From Planctomycetaceae bacterium (GTDB taxonomy: Bacteria > Planctomycetota > Planctomycetia > Pirellulales > Pirellulaceae), in contig JAHEBQ010000056.1 in the NCBI GenBank assembly GCA_024642205.1, positions 1-38,092 of the forward strand: a stretch of DNA of 38,092 nt. Reading direction: 5' to 3'. Positions 27,454 through 36,292 of this stretch are shown piece after piece. The notes beneath the pieces are model-generated. The model worked only from the letters and a program-made list of their open reading frames with translations, was not told the DNA's origin and ran no database searches. How positions within the stretch are numbered: position 1 is the stretch's first letter; each line of letters opens with the position of its first letter. The position numbers were made by a program, and so were the translations under genes.

Positions 27454-29609
27454 ACATTCTGGACTATGCTGTCGTGCTTTTGTATTTCGTCGTGATGATC
27501 TCAATCGGCTTGTGGTCGATGCGGCGAGTGAGAGCCCAGGACGATTATTTCATGGGTGGACGGGCGTTCGGAAAAATAATGCAGACATTTGCTGCGTTTG
27601 GAGCTGGAACCGGGGCCCATGAGCCAGTGACCGTGGGCCGCACGGTATGGACGAGCGGTCTCAGTGGTGTCTGGTCGGCGCTGATGTGGCTGTTTGTGAC
27701 TCCACTCTATTGGATAACCGGAGTTTGGTACCGTCGCATGCGTCACATAACGATTGGTGACTGGTTTGCCGAGCGCTACGAATCGCGAGCGATGGGAGCG
27801 GCGTACGCTGTGTTTGCGATTGTGTTTTATATGTTCTATTTGTCCACGATGTTTTCTGCGGTGGCCAAGTTCGCAGTTCCACTGATCAATGTCAATCCAG
27901 ACCAGGTTGGTCAGGTAGGGTTGGTTCTGATTCCAGTCATCGCACTGGTCGTCATGGTCTACGGCGTCCTGGGCGGTTTGACGGCGGCCTACATCACGGA
28001 CCTGATCCAGGGTGTGTTTATCATCGTGTTATCGGTGATGTTGATTCCTTTCGGTTTGTTGGCGCTGGTTCAAAAGTTCGGTGACCCCGCAACGCAAAGC
28101 ATGCTCGACGGGTTTTCGATTTTGCACGAGCGCGTTTCGTCAGATTTTTTCAGCCTGTTTGATGGTCCGGCTGCCGGTGAATTCCCGCTTCAATACACCA
28201 TCGCGTTGACGCTGATGGCACTGGTCGGCATTGTCGTTCAACCCCATTTTATTACGACCGGCGGGGGTTCGGCAAAAAGCGAGGATTCCGCCCGGATCGG
28301 ACTGGTCACGGGGAATTTTCTCAAGCGTTTATGCACGGTCGGTTGGGCCCTAACGGCATTGATTGCGCTGGCACTTCTGGCCGACAATCCTGAAATCGCC
28401 GAGGACCCCGATCGGGTTTGGGGGGTCGCGGCACGCGAGATTCTCGGCCCGTTGAATATCGGGCTCGTCGGACTGATGTTGTCCTGCCTGCTGGCAGCGG
28501 TGATGAGTTCAGCCGACACTTATATGATCGTTACCTCGGCGGCCGTGGTCCGCAATATCTACGCCGCTTACGTCGAGCCCAACGCTTCGGAGAAGCAATA
28601 CCTGCGGGTCGCCCGAATTACAGGAGCGACACTCATCGTCGGGGCAGCGGCGATCGCGATGACCTACGCCGATGTTTTTGGCCAGTTCAAGATGGCGATT
28701 GAAATCCCGTTGATTTTTGCGGCGCCTTTTTGGGTGGGGATGTACTGGCGCCGCGCAAATACCCGGTCGGTCTGGATCACGATGGGTTTTACCCTGATCG
28801 TGTTTTTTGTCCTGCCGTATTTGGTGCCTGAGTTAGCGCCCGGACTTAGAACGAATCCCAACTTCTGTGTCCAAACCGATCAGCTCACCATGACGACATC
28901 GCGGTTGGCAACCGCAGCTGACGTTGCAAAACACGAGGCCTGGATGGTGGCCGTCAACAGGGCAAAGTCAAACACGACTGACCCGGGAGAGCTTCAGAAG
29001 GTCTTGAGCACGATTGGCGCGGAGCCGCCGCGGGCTGAACTCGCCCAGCCAATTGATGTAACGCAGAAACGAGGCGGTCAAGGAATCTTCTGGCGTGGAG
29101 GGGTCCGGCCCGTGGGGGCCATCCGGCAGGAAACCATTGAGACAATCACGCAGGGCAACACCAGAACGCTGGTGCAGCGGCAGAGCGGTGCGGTGGAAGG
29201 CATCGGTCAGTTCAACGTTGAATTCATGATCTATTACTGGTTCGGGATCGATTTGTCACGGGTTTCCCGGGGGACGTTGGAAGCATTACGCGTCCCGCCA
29301 CGATTGATCCTTCCATTCCTGGTACTGATTTTGTTCAGTTTTGTAACTCGGCCCAACAACCAATCCGCTCTCGATCGTTACTATGTGAAAATGAAAACGG
29401 AGGTGGTTCCCGATCCGGAGCTGGATCGCCAGGAGCTTGAGAAGTCCTACGCCCAACCGGCTCGGTTTAATGATCGTTTGCTTTTTCCCAACACGCAACT
29501 GGAGTTCGTCCGCTTTCGACTCAAAGACGTACTGGGAGTACTGGGCGCGTTCGCGATCTGTTTCTTGATCATCGGCCTGTTGGTTTGGTTGGCAGGGTTG
29601 GGTGCCTAA
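27450..29609 (+). CDS. Sodium:solute symporter (SLC5-like) with extra hydrophilic domain
   Basis: The 719-residue membrane protein has the sodium:solute symporter pattern: NILDYAVVLLYFVVMISIGLWSMRR, GGRAFGKIMQTFAAFGAGTGAHEPV, WYRRMRHITIGDWFAERYES and LSCLLAAVMSSADTYMIVTSA. Residues about 460-590 form a long polar insert (TDQLTMTTSRLATAADV... to GAVEGIGQFNV) between two hydrophobic regions, not part of a normal SLC5 core. After it come further helices and a soluble segment, RYYVKMKTEVVPDPELDRQELE, and a last helix. It overlaps nagA by ATGA, so uptake of an amino sugar or chitin-derived product is inferred from context. The family itself does not show this. Confidence 0.88.
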   Translation: MNILDYAVVLLYFVVMISIGLWSMRRVRAQDDYFMGGRAFGKIMQTFAAFGAGTGAHEPVTVGRTVWTSGLSGVWSALMWLFVTPLYWITGVWYRRMRHITIGDWFAERYESRAMGAAYAVFAIVFYMFYLSTMFSAVAKFAVPLINVNPDQVGQVGLVLIPVIALVVMVYGVLGGLTAAYITDLIQGVFIIVLSVMLIPFGLLALVQKFGDPATQSMLDGFSILHERVSSDFFSLFDGPAAGEFPLQYTIALTLMALVGIVVQPHFITTGGGSAKSEDSARIGLVTGNFLKRLCTVGWALTALIALALLADNPEIAEDPDRVWGVAAREILGPLNIGLVGLMLSCLLAAVMSSADTYMIVTSAAVVRNIYAAYVEPNASEKQYLRVARITGATLIVGAAAIAMTYADVFGQFKMAIEIPLIFAAPFWVGMYWRRANTRSVWITMGFTLIVFFVLPYLVPELAPGLRTNPNFCVQTDQLTMTTSRLATAADVAKHEAWMVAVNRAKSNTTDPGELQKVLSTIGAEPPRAELAQPIDVTQKRGGQGIFWRGGVRPVGAIRQETIETITQGNTRTLVQRQSGAVEGIGQFNVEFMIYYWFGIDLSRVSRGTLEALRVPPRLILPFLVLILFSFVTRPNNQSALDRYYVKMKTEVVPDPELDRQELEKSYAQPARFNDRLLFPNTQLEFVRFRLKDVLGVLGAFAICFLIIGLLVWLAGLGA

Positions 29610-29675
29610 ACAGCCTATTCCAGGAAGCCCTGCATTTGAAAACAAATTCCCCAAATTCCGAACGGACGCACCGCC

Positions 29676-30188
29676 ATGAATCCGCTCAAAATCAGTCTGG
29701 CCCGTTGTTGGTTGCGATGAGGATTATGCCCGATCGGTTGATTTTCGGTACAAGTGGGATTTTATTTTCGGCATGCTGTTGCTGATCGGTGTTTACCTGG
29801 TTCGTACGCAAGTTGGCGTGCAGCCATTGCTTTGTGCCCCGTTTTGCATCTTCCCTGTTTCGAATTTTGCGGGCATGTTCGGTTGGTATCAGACCTATCG
29901 AACGGGGATCGAAAACGACAACTGGGTTTATGGTTTTTTGGTTTTGTGGCTGTATTAATGGTTCTTCAGGCCTATTACTATTTTGGTGTCTTTCCACCAC
30001 TGACGTTTGCGGTCGCATCCACAGCAGTTCTTCTTGGGCTCTCCGCGTTAAAGGAGGTATTTGAGTTTGGGGGTGCTAGGGTGGTCGGCGAAAGAGAGGG
30101 AGTCCTGATTATTGGGACGGGTGATCACGACAAATGGGACACACAGAAAGATATGGTCAATAACCTGGTCGGTGCCACCTGCGGATGA
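29676..30188 (+). pseudogene. Small membrane-protein gene read in two frames, frameshifted or programmed
   Basis: The start ATG at 29676 opens frame 0 (MNPLKISLA...), which stops at 29720. The next frame codes for EDYARSVDFRYKWDFIFGM and a hydrophobic region with WYQTYRTGIENDNWVYGF, then stops shortly after a T6 run at 29934-29939. The original frame takes over with FFGFVAVLMVLQAYYYFG and continues to a stop at 30186. Joined, the pieces make one protein of about 170 residues with several membrane helices. Two shifts, +1 near 29690-29710 and -1 at the T run, would be needed. It could be a decayed gene, sequencing error, or, at the second site (TTTTTTG), programmed frameshifting. It lies downstream of the symporter. 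I do not recognise the family. Confidence 0.5.
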
Positions 30189-30562
30189 TCGTTTTTTATT
30201 CCGTTCGATTACGGAATCGTCAGGCTGCGAGGTTGGACTCGGATGTATCGAACACGGGTTAGGGTCACAAGGGCCTGGACGTCGCCGGTCAGCTGGTCAA
30301 TGTCATATGCCGACGCTGCCTCCGGTCGACAAGTGCCATTTTCGTGTTTCGATTTTGGTTGGATTTGGGACTCCGCCAGGTCGGCCAAATCGGTTGTGAG
30401 GCAATTCCCGACGGGTAGCGACATTCAGTGATTGGTCCCACAAAGGTCTTGTTCTAATTCACCGGCTTGGCGCATAATGCCGGGCCGCTGAATCGAACCC
30501 AGTGCAGACTCAGTTTACGAACCCAACCGTTGTTGCCGGGCGCTCGCGATGAAAGCGATGAA
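30189..30562. other. Intergenic stretch before the ATP-grasp gene
   Basis: About 370 bases with no gene I can support. Short frames on both strands (for example 30209-30424 minus) lack start signals and family character. No terminator or clean promoter is visible. A tRNA T-loop-like string at about 30492-30502 on the minus strand is not matched by other tRNA arms. Confidence 0.45.
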
Positions 30563-31555
30563 ATGTCGTTGAAACCGATTCTTTTCCTGTTGAACAATCG
30601 ATCGGCAATCAAGCCTGATCGGACGACGTCGACGTTGATGTTGGCCTGTCATCAACAGGGTTACCCGGTATTGGTCACAGACGTTGTTCACCTTCAGGCC
30701 AGCGATTCGAATTCGTTGTCTGCCGAAGCCATCGTGCTTCCCTCCGATCAACGAATTGAATCAACCTGGAAGCTTGCTGAGGCAATGGAAAATGCACCGG
30801 AGCAACTGGCCGATCTTCGGTCGATGCAGGCGATTTTTGTTCGTACAACTCCGGGTAAAGACATCGAGCGCGCATGGGCGCATCGGCTGACGCTGGAAGT
30901 TCTCCGGCTGGCCCATGAATGTGGCGTTCGAATCTTGAACAATCCGGTCGGACTACAGCGGGCGTCGAGCAAATTGTACACCGTATGCCTTCCCCAGGAG
31001 TTTGTCCCGCGCACGAAAGTATGTCATTCACTTCGGAGCGTTCAGGAATTTGCGGGACACCTCAATGGCCCATTCGTCTTGAAGCCATTGCTTGGCTCGC
31101 AGGGAAGGGACGTGTTCTTTTTGAGCCAACCAGATTCGATCAACGCTCGGCAGATCGTCGATATTCTTGGCCGCACGGGTTACCTGGTTGTCCAGGAGTT
31201 TATTCCGGAGGCTGCCGCCGGTGATATCCGGGTATTGACGTTGGACGATACGATTATCACGGGAAACCAAGTACCATTGGGGATTCGTCGAACCCCGGCG
31301 GCGGGTGAGCTTCGCAGCAATGTCTCGCTGGGTGGCACCGCCGAAGTGATTGCGCTGACGGATCGCCAGGTCCAAATTTGCACCGAGGTCGCTGGTTATT
31401 TGTACAATGATGGGATTCGTTTTGCGGGACTCGATCTGATCGGCGAGAAAATAGTCGAGGTCAACGTTTATAGTCCCAGCGGGTTGCAGGAGTTGGATCG
31501 TTTTCTGGAGCACAACATCTCGAGTGAGGTCACCGCTAAATTGGTGCGAGGCTAA
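30563..31555 (+). CDS. GshB-like ATP-grasp ligase
   Basis: The 330-residue cytosolic protein matches prokaryotic glutathione synthetase (GshB) in layout. Residues about 1-120 are the pre-ATP-grasp domain (PILFLLNNRSAIKPDRTTST...AIFVRTTPGKDIERAW). ATP-grasp motifs follow: PFVLKPLLGSQGRDVFFL, LVVQEFIPEAAAGDIRVLTLD, ELRSNVSLGGTAEVIAL and IVEVNVYSPSGLQEL (GshB has a similar NVTSPTGI). It may make a peptide-like bond on a Glu or Cys-containing substrate. Glutathione synthesis cannot be assumed. The start at 30563 gives MSLKPILFLL; there is no strong ribosome site. The kinase gene follows after 34 bases, which suggests one operon. Confidence 0.8.
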   Translation: MSLKPILFLLNNRSAIKPDRTTSTLMLACHQQGYPVLVTDVVHLQASDSNSLSAEAIVLPSDQRIESTWKLAEAMENAPEQLADLRSMQAIFVRTTPGKDIERAWAHRLTLEVLRLAHECGVRILNNPVGLQRASSKLYTVCLPQEFVPRTKVCHSLRSVQEFAGHLNGPFVLKPLLGSQGRDVFFLSQPDSINARQIVDILGRTGYLVVQEFIPEAAAGDIRVLTLDDTIITGNQVPLGIRRTPAAGELRSNVSLGGTAEVIALTDRQVQICTEVAGYLYNDGIRFAGLDLIGEKIVEVNVYSPSGLQELDRFLEHNISSEVTAKLVRG

Positions 31556-31589
31556 TGGTTGGGAAGCAATCGGGGTTCAGGATATCATG

Positions 31590-32888
31590 ATGTTTCGCGC
31601 ACGGCAAAAGGTTGGAAAGTACTTGATCGAAAGCAAACTCGGGGACGGAGGATTTGCGATGGTCTACCGCGCACTGGACACGATTGAAGGTGTTCGAGTC
31701 GCGTTGAAAGTCCCACACCCGACCTTGTTTGGAAAGGAGTCTTTGGACGAATTTCGCAAGGAGATCCGCATCATGGCCTCGTTGGAGCATCCGAATATTC
31801 TGAAACTGAAAAACGCCGAGTTCATCAACGATCAGTTCGTCGTTGCCTTTCCACTGGGTGAAAAGAGCCTCGAAGACAGGCTTCAACACCGGATTTCGGC
31901 TCCACTGGCATTGAGCTTTTTCGAACAGATCCTGGAGGCCCTCGCCTATGCACATGAAAAACGGATCATGCATTGTGACATCAAGCCAGGCAACCTCCTG
32001 TTGTTTCCCGATAACGAATTGAAACTGACCGATTTCGGAATTGCGAAAATTGCCTCGCGCACGATCAATGCTTCCGGGTCCGGGACGGTGGGTCACGTTG
32101 CGCCGGAGCAGGCGATGGGCAAGCCATCGTTTCGGTCGGACGTGTTTTCGATCGGGTTGATTGGTTATCGCATGTTCAGCGGGCAATGGCCGGAGTGGCC
32201 TTTTGACTGGCCGCCACCAGGGTTCGAACGAATTCGGGGGACGCTTGATCCGGATTTCGTTGCATTGCTCAGGCGGTCCCTCGAACTCGACCCGAAAAAG
32301 CGATTTCGCAACGCTCAACAAATGCTTGCTGGATTCCAACGGATCAAGAACCGGGCGATTCGAAAACAAAGAGCTTCGATATCGTCTCGGCAAACACAGA
32401 CAAAACGAGATTGGAAAACGCTTCGTTTCAGTCAATTCCGAAAACAATTTGGAAAGTCGCTGGAAACAAATTGCCAGTGTTCCAAATGTCAAGGACCGGT
32501 TTCTGAGCCGATGATTTGTTGTCCGTGGTGTGGAGATTCTCGCGCCGTGTTCAAGGACGTAACGAGTTTTCCTCGTTGTTGTCCGCGTTGCAATCGCGGT
32601 TTGAAGCTGGACTGGGAGTATTGCCCATGGTGTTTTGGACCGGGGTTCGAAGTCGAAACGTCACGACAGTTTCCCGACTCAAGGTATGCTGCCAAGTGTT
32701 CCAGCCCCAAATGTGATCGTCAGAGCCTGATGCCGTTCATGCGCTATTGTCCCTGGTGCCGTACCAAAGTACGTCGCAAATGGAAACTTGCTGGCACCAA
32801 AGACAGCTGCAAAAGTTGCGGATGCGGTGTGGCCAAAGAGTATTGGAGTTTTTGTCCTTGGTGCGGGAAGGGCATGAATCCGGCATGA
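31590..32888 (+). CDS. Hanks-type Ser/Thr kinase with four C-terminal zinc ribbons
   Basis: The start at 31590, second of two adjacent ATGs, has AGGA seven bases upstream. The 432-residue product has a full kinase domain (about 9-252): glycine loop GDGGFAMVY, Lys40 in VALK, Glu58 in RKEIRIM, catalytic Asp130 in HCDIKPGNLL (Cys, not Arg, before Asp), DFG at 148-150 and VAPEQ at 170-174. A basic linker (253-292) leads to four zinc-ribbon units. Their CPWC halves are at 311-314, 345-348, 387-390 and 422-425, each after a CxxC or Cx4C (297/300, 331/334, 370/375, 407/410). There is no TM segment and no PASTA or TPR domain. Its stop overlaps the phosphatase start by ATGA. The ribbons may bind the substrate or nucleic acid. 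Confidence 0.92.
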   Translation: MFRARQKVGKYLIESKLGDGGFAMVYRALDTIEGVRVALKVPHPTLFGKESLDEFRKEIRIMASLEHPNILKLKNAEFINDQFVVAFPLGEKSLEDRLQHRISAPLALSFFEQILEALAYAHEKRIMHCDIKPGNLLLFPDNELKLTDFGIAKIASRTINASGSGTVGHVAPEQAMGKPSFRSDVFSIGLIGYRMFSGQWPEWPFDWPPPGFERIRGTLDPDFVALLRRSLELDPKKRFRNAQQMLAGFQRIKNRAIRKQRASISSRQTQTKRDWKTLRFSQFRKQFGKSLETNCQCSKCQGPVSEPMICCPWCGDSRAVFKDVTSFPRCCPRCNRGLKLDWEYCPWCFGPGFEVETSRQFPDSRYAAKCSSPKCDRQSLMPFMRYCPWCRTKVRRKWKLAGTKDSCKSCGCGVAKEYWSFCPWCGKGMNPA

Positions 32889-33733
32889 CTGTGGAAAAAC
32901 CAAATTTCCCCAAGCTGTTCCTTCGGCAGGAAAGCGTTTTTGAATCGCTGGAATTCCTCGACGGTGACGTCGGAATCTATTCAGCCCGGTGTCCTGGAAA
33001 GACAACAGCCAACGAGGACTCGGTGGCCATCATTCCGTTTGATGAGAATTCAGGAGTGTTAGTCGTTGCCGACGGAATGGGCGGACACGCGGCTGGCGAT
33101 CTCGCATCCATGACGGCCGTCCAGGAAATGGCGGCCGCCATCATTGATGCCCGCGAATCAGATCAGATTTTGCGTTCTGGCATTATCAATGGGTTTGAAC
33201 GGGCCAACGAATCGGTGATGGCACTAGCTCGCGGTGCGGGCACGACGTTGGCTGTGGCTGAAATCGGATCTGGCTGGGCCAGGGCCTATCACGCAGGTGA
33301 CTCGGTAGTGCTGATCGTCAGTTCGCATGGAAATATTAAACTCGAAACCAATTCGCATTCTCCGGTCGGCCTCGGCTTGGAAGCGGGCTTCCTCGACATC
33401 GAAGAAGCAGCCAATCACGAGAATCGCCACCTTGTCCTGAATGCCATTGGAAGTAAGGACATGCGCATCGATATCGGGTCGCCCGTCAAACTTGCCAAAC
33501 GCGATACAGTTTTGATTGCCAGTGACGGATTGACCGACAATCTGCCGCTGGGAGAAGTTGTTGAAATGGTACGTCGAGGGAGACTCGAAACTTCCATGAC
33601 ACGATTGGTCGAGTCCTGTACGCAGCGAATGGTGAATGGTGGCTTGACGGCCAAGCCGGACGATTTAACGGTCCTCATCTATCGCCCGACCGGGAAACGG
33701 TTGAGTCAAGCCACGGAAAAGGGCCAGCAATAA
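32885..33733 (+). CDS. PP2C-family Ser/Thr phosphatase
   Basis: The ATG at 32885 lies in the ATGA shared with the kinase stop, giving translational coupling and a 282-residue protein. PPM motifs are present: TTANEDSVAI with the first acidic residues, VVADGMGGHAAGDLAS, GAGTTLAVAE, YHAGDSVVLIV, ASDGLTDNL and KPDDLTVLIYR. It is a metal-dependent (Mn/Mg) phosphatase and presumably reverses the neighbouring kinase or acts on the same targets. There is no membrane segment. The longer frame from 32747 would overlap the kinase by 140 bases and is not preferred. Confidence 0.92.
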   Translation: MTVEKPNFPKLFLRQESVFESLEFLDGDVGIYSARCPGKTTANEDSVAIIPFDENSGVLVVADGMGGHAAGDLASMTAVQEMAAAIIDARESDQILRSGIINGFERANESVMALARGAGTTLAVAEIGSGWARAYHAGDSVVLIVSSHGNIKLETNSHSPVGLGLEAGFLDIEEAANHENRHLVLNAIGSKDMRIDIGSPVKLAKRDTVLIASDGLTDNLPLGEVVEMVRRGRLETSMTRLVESCTQRMVNGGLTAKPDDLTVLIYRPTGKRLSQATEKGQQ

Positions 33734-33909
33734 ATTCCGTTATTCCATTCTTCCCGGACGAAAATGACAGTTCAAAATCGGTATCTTGTCGATAATGCCT
33801 TGCAGGACCGGGCTTTTGTGCCGGATCGTTCGTCGGATCGCCAAGGCCCCTTGACCGCCGAGGTTTGTTGTTTTTTTCCCAATTTCAGCCTGCAATTTTC
33901 AAGTAATTC

Positions 33910-34197
33910 ATGACGGAACTGACTCCCGCCGAAAATATGACTTCTAAACACTCCCTGGTTTTTGAACCATCCATGTACCGTGAGTCGCATGTCCGTACCG
34001 TCCTCAAAACGCTGTCCTGGCGGATTGTGGCGACAACAACCACAATTGTGATTGCGTACTTCGTCTTCGGTGATGTAAGTCGGGCGCTGACCGTGGGAGG
34101 GATCGAGTTTTTTGCGAAAATGGCGATTTACTACGTGCACGAACGGATCTGGCAACTGGTCCCACGTGGCACCGTGCGGAAAATCCTGCATCATTGA
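33910..34197 (+). CDS. DUF2061 small membrane protein
   Basis: The 95-residue protein matches the DUF2061 pattern: ESHVRTVLKTLSWRIVATTTTIVIAYFVFGD, GGIEFFAKMAIYYVHERIWQLV. Two hydrophobic segments are joined by a short polar turn, and the conserved K-SWR-x-A-T and YY-HER-W motifs stand out. It is an integral membrane protein of unknown function. The first ATG at 33910 is used; an ATG at 33937 (MTSKHSL) is an alternative, neither with a good ribosome site. It is convergent with corA. Confidence 0.9.
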   Translation: MTELTPAENMTSKHSLVFEPSMYRESHVRTVLKTLSWRIVATTTTIVIAYFVFGDVSRALTVGGIEFFAKMAIYYVHERIWQLVPRGTVRKILHH

Positions 34198-34247
34198 CAC
34201 CAGCGGTTCTCCAACGAGACCTGGATCGCTTCCGTCGCACCGGGATA

Positions 34248-34281
34248 AATGAACCTGGGCACCAGCTTTACGGGTTCATTG
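34248..34281. repeat. Inverted repeat at the convergent DUF2061/corA ends
   Basis: AATGAACC at 34248-34255 pairs with GGTTCATT at 34273-34280, with two more pairs inside (TG/CG) and a loop of about 13 bases. The right arm overlaps the corA stop codon. It may act as a weak two-way terminator, but no T-run follows on either strand. Confidence 0.3.
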
Positions 34282-35406
34282 GGCTTGTCCGCCCAACCAG
34301 CCCTTGCGGTAGAAAAAATAGGTCATTCCGCAGGCGATCGTCACCATTGCCATCCAGAGAATCGGGTAGGACCAGCGAAAATGAAGCTCGGGCATGTGTT
34401 CAAAGTTCATCCCGTAGATCCCGGCCATGAACGTCAACGGAATGAAGATACTGGCCATGATGGTCAGTACTTTCATCACGTCGTTTGAGCGATTGGCTAT
34501 CGACGATAAATAGATGCTGACCAACCCGCTCGACATTTCGCGATACATTTCGACGACCTCGGCAGTTTGAGCGCAATGGTCGTAGGTGTCGCGGAGATAG
34601 ATCCGGACTTCATCGCTAATCAAGACGTTTTCTTCGCGAATCAGAGAATTAACAGCCTCTCGTTGCGGCCACACGGCACGGCGCAGATTGACCAGCAGGT
34701 TTTTTGTCTCGTTGAGCTCTCGAAGTGCTTGATTCGAAGGGGATTCCATCACTGTGTTTTCGAGTTCTTCGAGATGATCCCCCAATGCATCGATCACTGG
34801 ATAATATCCGTCGACAATCGTATCGATGATGGCATAGGCAAGATAGTCCGAACCTTTTTTCCGGATCCGGCTGTCAGCGACCCGAATCCGATCCCGAAGC
34901 CGATCAAGCACATCACCATATTGTTCCTGGAAGGTAATCACGTATTGCTTGCCAATCAGGACGGCGACCTGTTCCATTTGAACCTGTTTGTTCGGGTCCA
35001 GACTGACCATGCGGGTGATTACCAGCACCTGATCCTCGTAGTTTTCGGCTTTCGGTCGTTGCGGCACATTGACGATGTCCTCGAGTGCCAGCGGATGGAT
35101 GGCAAAAATGTCACCGATCTGCTGAATCGTCGACGTGTCCCCAAATCCCTGAATGTCAATCCAGGTAATCGTGTCTGGTTTGATGATTGCCTTGATCTGG
35201 TTCAAGTCGACGATCTTTTGATCCGTGATTTTTGACTTGCCGTAGTTGATTGCCCGGACCTTCGGCTCAACTGCTCCTTCGCCGATCATCAGGGTTCCAG
35301 GCCGAGCTCCAATGTCCGGATGACGTTTTCTGAAGGTCGATGAACCAATGGCAAGTGTTCCATGCCGGCGTGTCCTACGATGGTTCCGGCTGTGTCGCTT
35401 TTTCAT
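34276..35406 (-). CDS. corA: CorA-type magnesium/cobalt transporter
   Basis: CorA is a homopentameric Mg2+ (and Co2+) channel of the inner membrane. The 376-residue product starts behind AGG at six bases, at MKKRHSRNHRRTRRHG, a basic stretch. The cytosolic domain follows (TITWIDIQGFGD, FAIHPLALEDIVN, QRPKAENYEDQVLVITRM). Two C-terminal helices are TIMASIFIPLTFMAGIYGMNF and ILWMAMVTIACGMTYFFY. The GMN motif between them, here YGMNFEHMPEL, is the family's selectivity filter. The tail after TM2 is short and basic. The frame stays open upstream to 35496 but is less plausible. Divergent from the next gene. Confidence 0.95.
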   Translation of the reverse strand: MKKRHSRNHRRTRRHGTLAIGSSTFRKRHPDIGARPGTLMIGEGAVEPKVRAINYGKSKITDQKIVDLNQIKAIIKPDTITWIDIQGFGDTSTIQQIGDIFAIHPLALEDIVNVPQRPKAENYEDQVLVITRMVSLDPNKQVQMEQVAVLIGKQYVITFQEQYGDVLDRLRDRIRVADSRIRKKGSDYLAYAIIDTIVDGYYPVIDALGDHLEELENTVMESPSNQALRELNETKNLLVNLRRAVWPQREAVNSLIREENVLISDEVRIYLRDTYDHCAQTAEVVEMYREMSSGLVSIYLSSIANRSNDVMKVLTIMASIFIPLTFMAGIYGMNFEHMPELHFRWSYPILWMAMVTIACGMTYFFYRKGWLGGQAQ

Positions 35407-35611
35407 GAATACCTGCTTGGATCTTGACCGACTCACAACCGATTGGCAATTCTGGTGGTTGGAAGCCGTTTTTTTCGCCCATATTATCCATACCATTGGC
35501 GCAAACGCCGGTAGTATAAAAACTTCTGTTTTTTTTTCAATTCCGGATGTACCGAGAGTGTTAGAATTAACGCTGATGTGATGACCCCCAGTTATACAGA
35601 GATGATATGTG

Positions 35612-36088
35612 ATGAACGAGATTCTTATTCAAGACACGAACGAGAACCAATTGCGATTCCAAGGCGAGTTGGTAATCGAATCGGAGAAAGTGTTTTCGCT
35701 TGACGACCGCTTTGAGCGAAAGTTCATGGCCAAGATCTATGCGGTTATGGGGGGAGGTTATGTCTCGTCGCTTCAATATGTAACGTCAAGCCCTGCAGAA
35801 AAGCCGATACTGATTTTTGAAGAGATCGACTTCATGGATGACGTCGAAAAGTTCTATTATGTTTTCGAGCCGGGCGAAATCTTTTCCGACTCACTGGATT
35901 TGCCCCGCGAGTTAATCGAACAGCGACCCGCCCTTGGCCGGCAAATGGCCAAGCAGTACGAGTCAATGGTATTTGCGTTGTTGGATGATTTCCGGGTTCA
36001 GGTGACCCAACGTGGTTTTCTTGACAAGCCAAATGACCAGGGTACGCCAAAGAAATCTTCCTTTTGGAGTTCCCTGGGCCGAAGTTAG
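35612..36088 (+). CDS. Hypothetical protein, unrecognised
   Basis: The protein has 158 residues from the ATG at 35612; a GTG codon directly before it is also open. It has no signal peptide or membrane segment. A mixed alpha/beta N-terminal part (NQLRFQGELVIESEKVFSLDDRF...FMAKIYAVMGGGYVSSLQYV) is followed by an acidic middle (ILIFEEIDFMDDVEKFYYVFEPGEIF), a helix (ALGRQMAKQYESMVFALLDDFR) and a Lys/Ser-rich tail ending SLGRS. Codon use looks like its neighbours. I recognise no family. It diverges from corA across about 205 bases, part of which is T-rich. Confidence 0.7.
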   Translation: MNEILIQDTNENQLRFQGELVIESEKVFSLDDRFERKFMAKIYAVMGGGYVSSLQYVTSSPAEKPILIFEEIDFMDDVEKFYYVFEPGEIFSDSLDLPRELIEQRPALGRQMAKQYESMVFALLDDFRVQVTQRGFLDKPNDQGTPKKSSFWSSLGRS

Positions 36089-36292
36089 AGACGATTTCCT
36101 GAACTCGTCGAAATTCGGCAATGTTCAGCGGTGTCGGCGGGCTGGAATTCCATTCAGCGAAGATTGTGCAACCTGCATGAACGAGTTGATTTCATCTGAC
36201 GTATGATTCAAACGCCTCAGCCGTTAGGATGTAGGTGAAGGACCGAGATAAGCGCCATTTCTATGGCGGGTTCGTTCACCAGCGTTACTCCT

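Noticed and set aside
30492..30502. tRNA T-loop-like string on the minus strand (GGGTTCGATTC)
   Set aside because: The flanking bases do not form a five-pair T stem and no acceptor, D or anticodon arm can be drawn around it.
33800..33900. Possible terminator after the PP2C gene (CAAGGCCCCTTG followed by a T-rich stretch)
   Set aside because: The loop would be only two bases and the T-run is too far from the stem for a standard intrinsic terminator.
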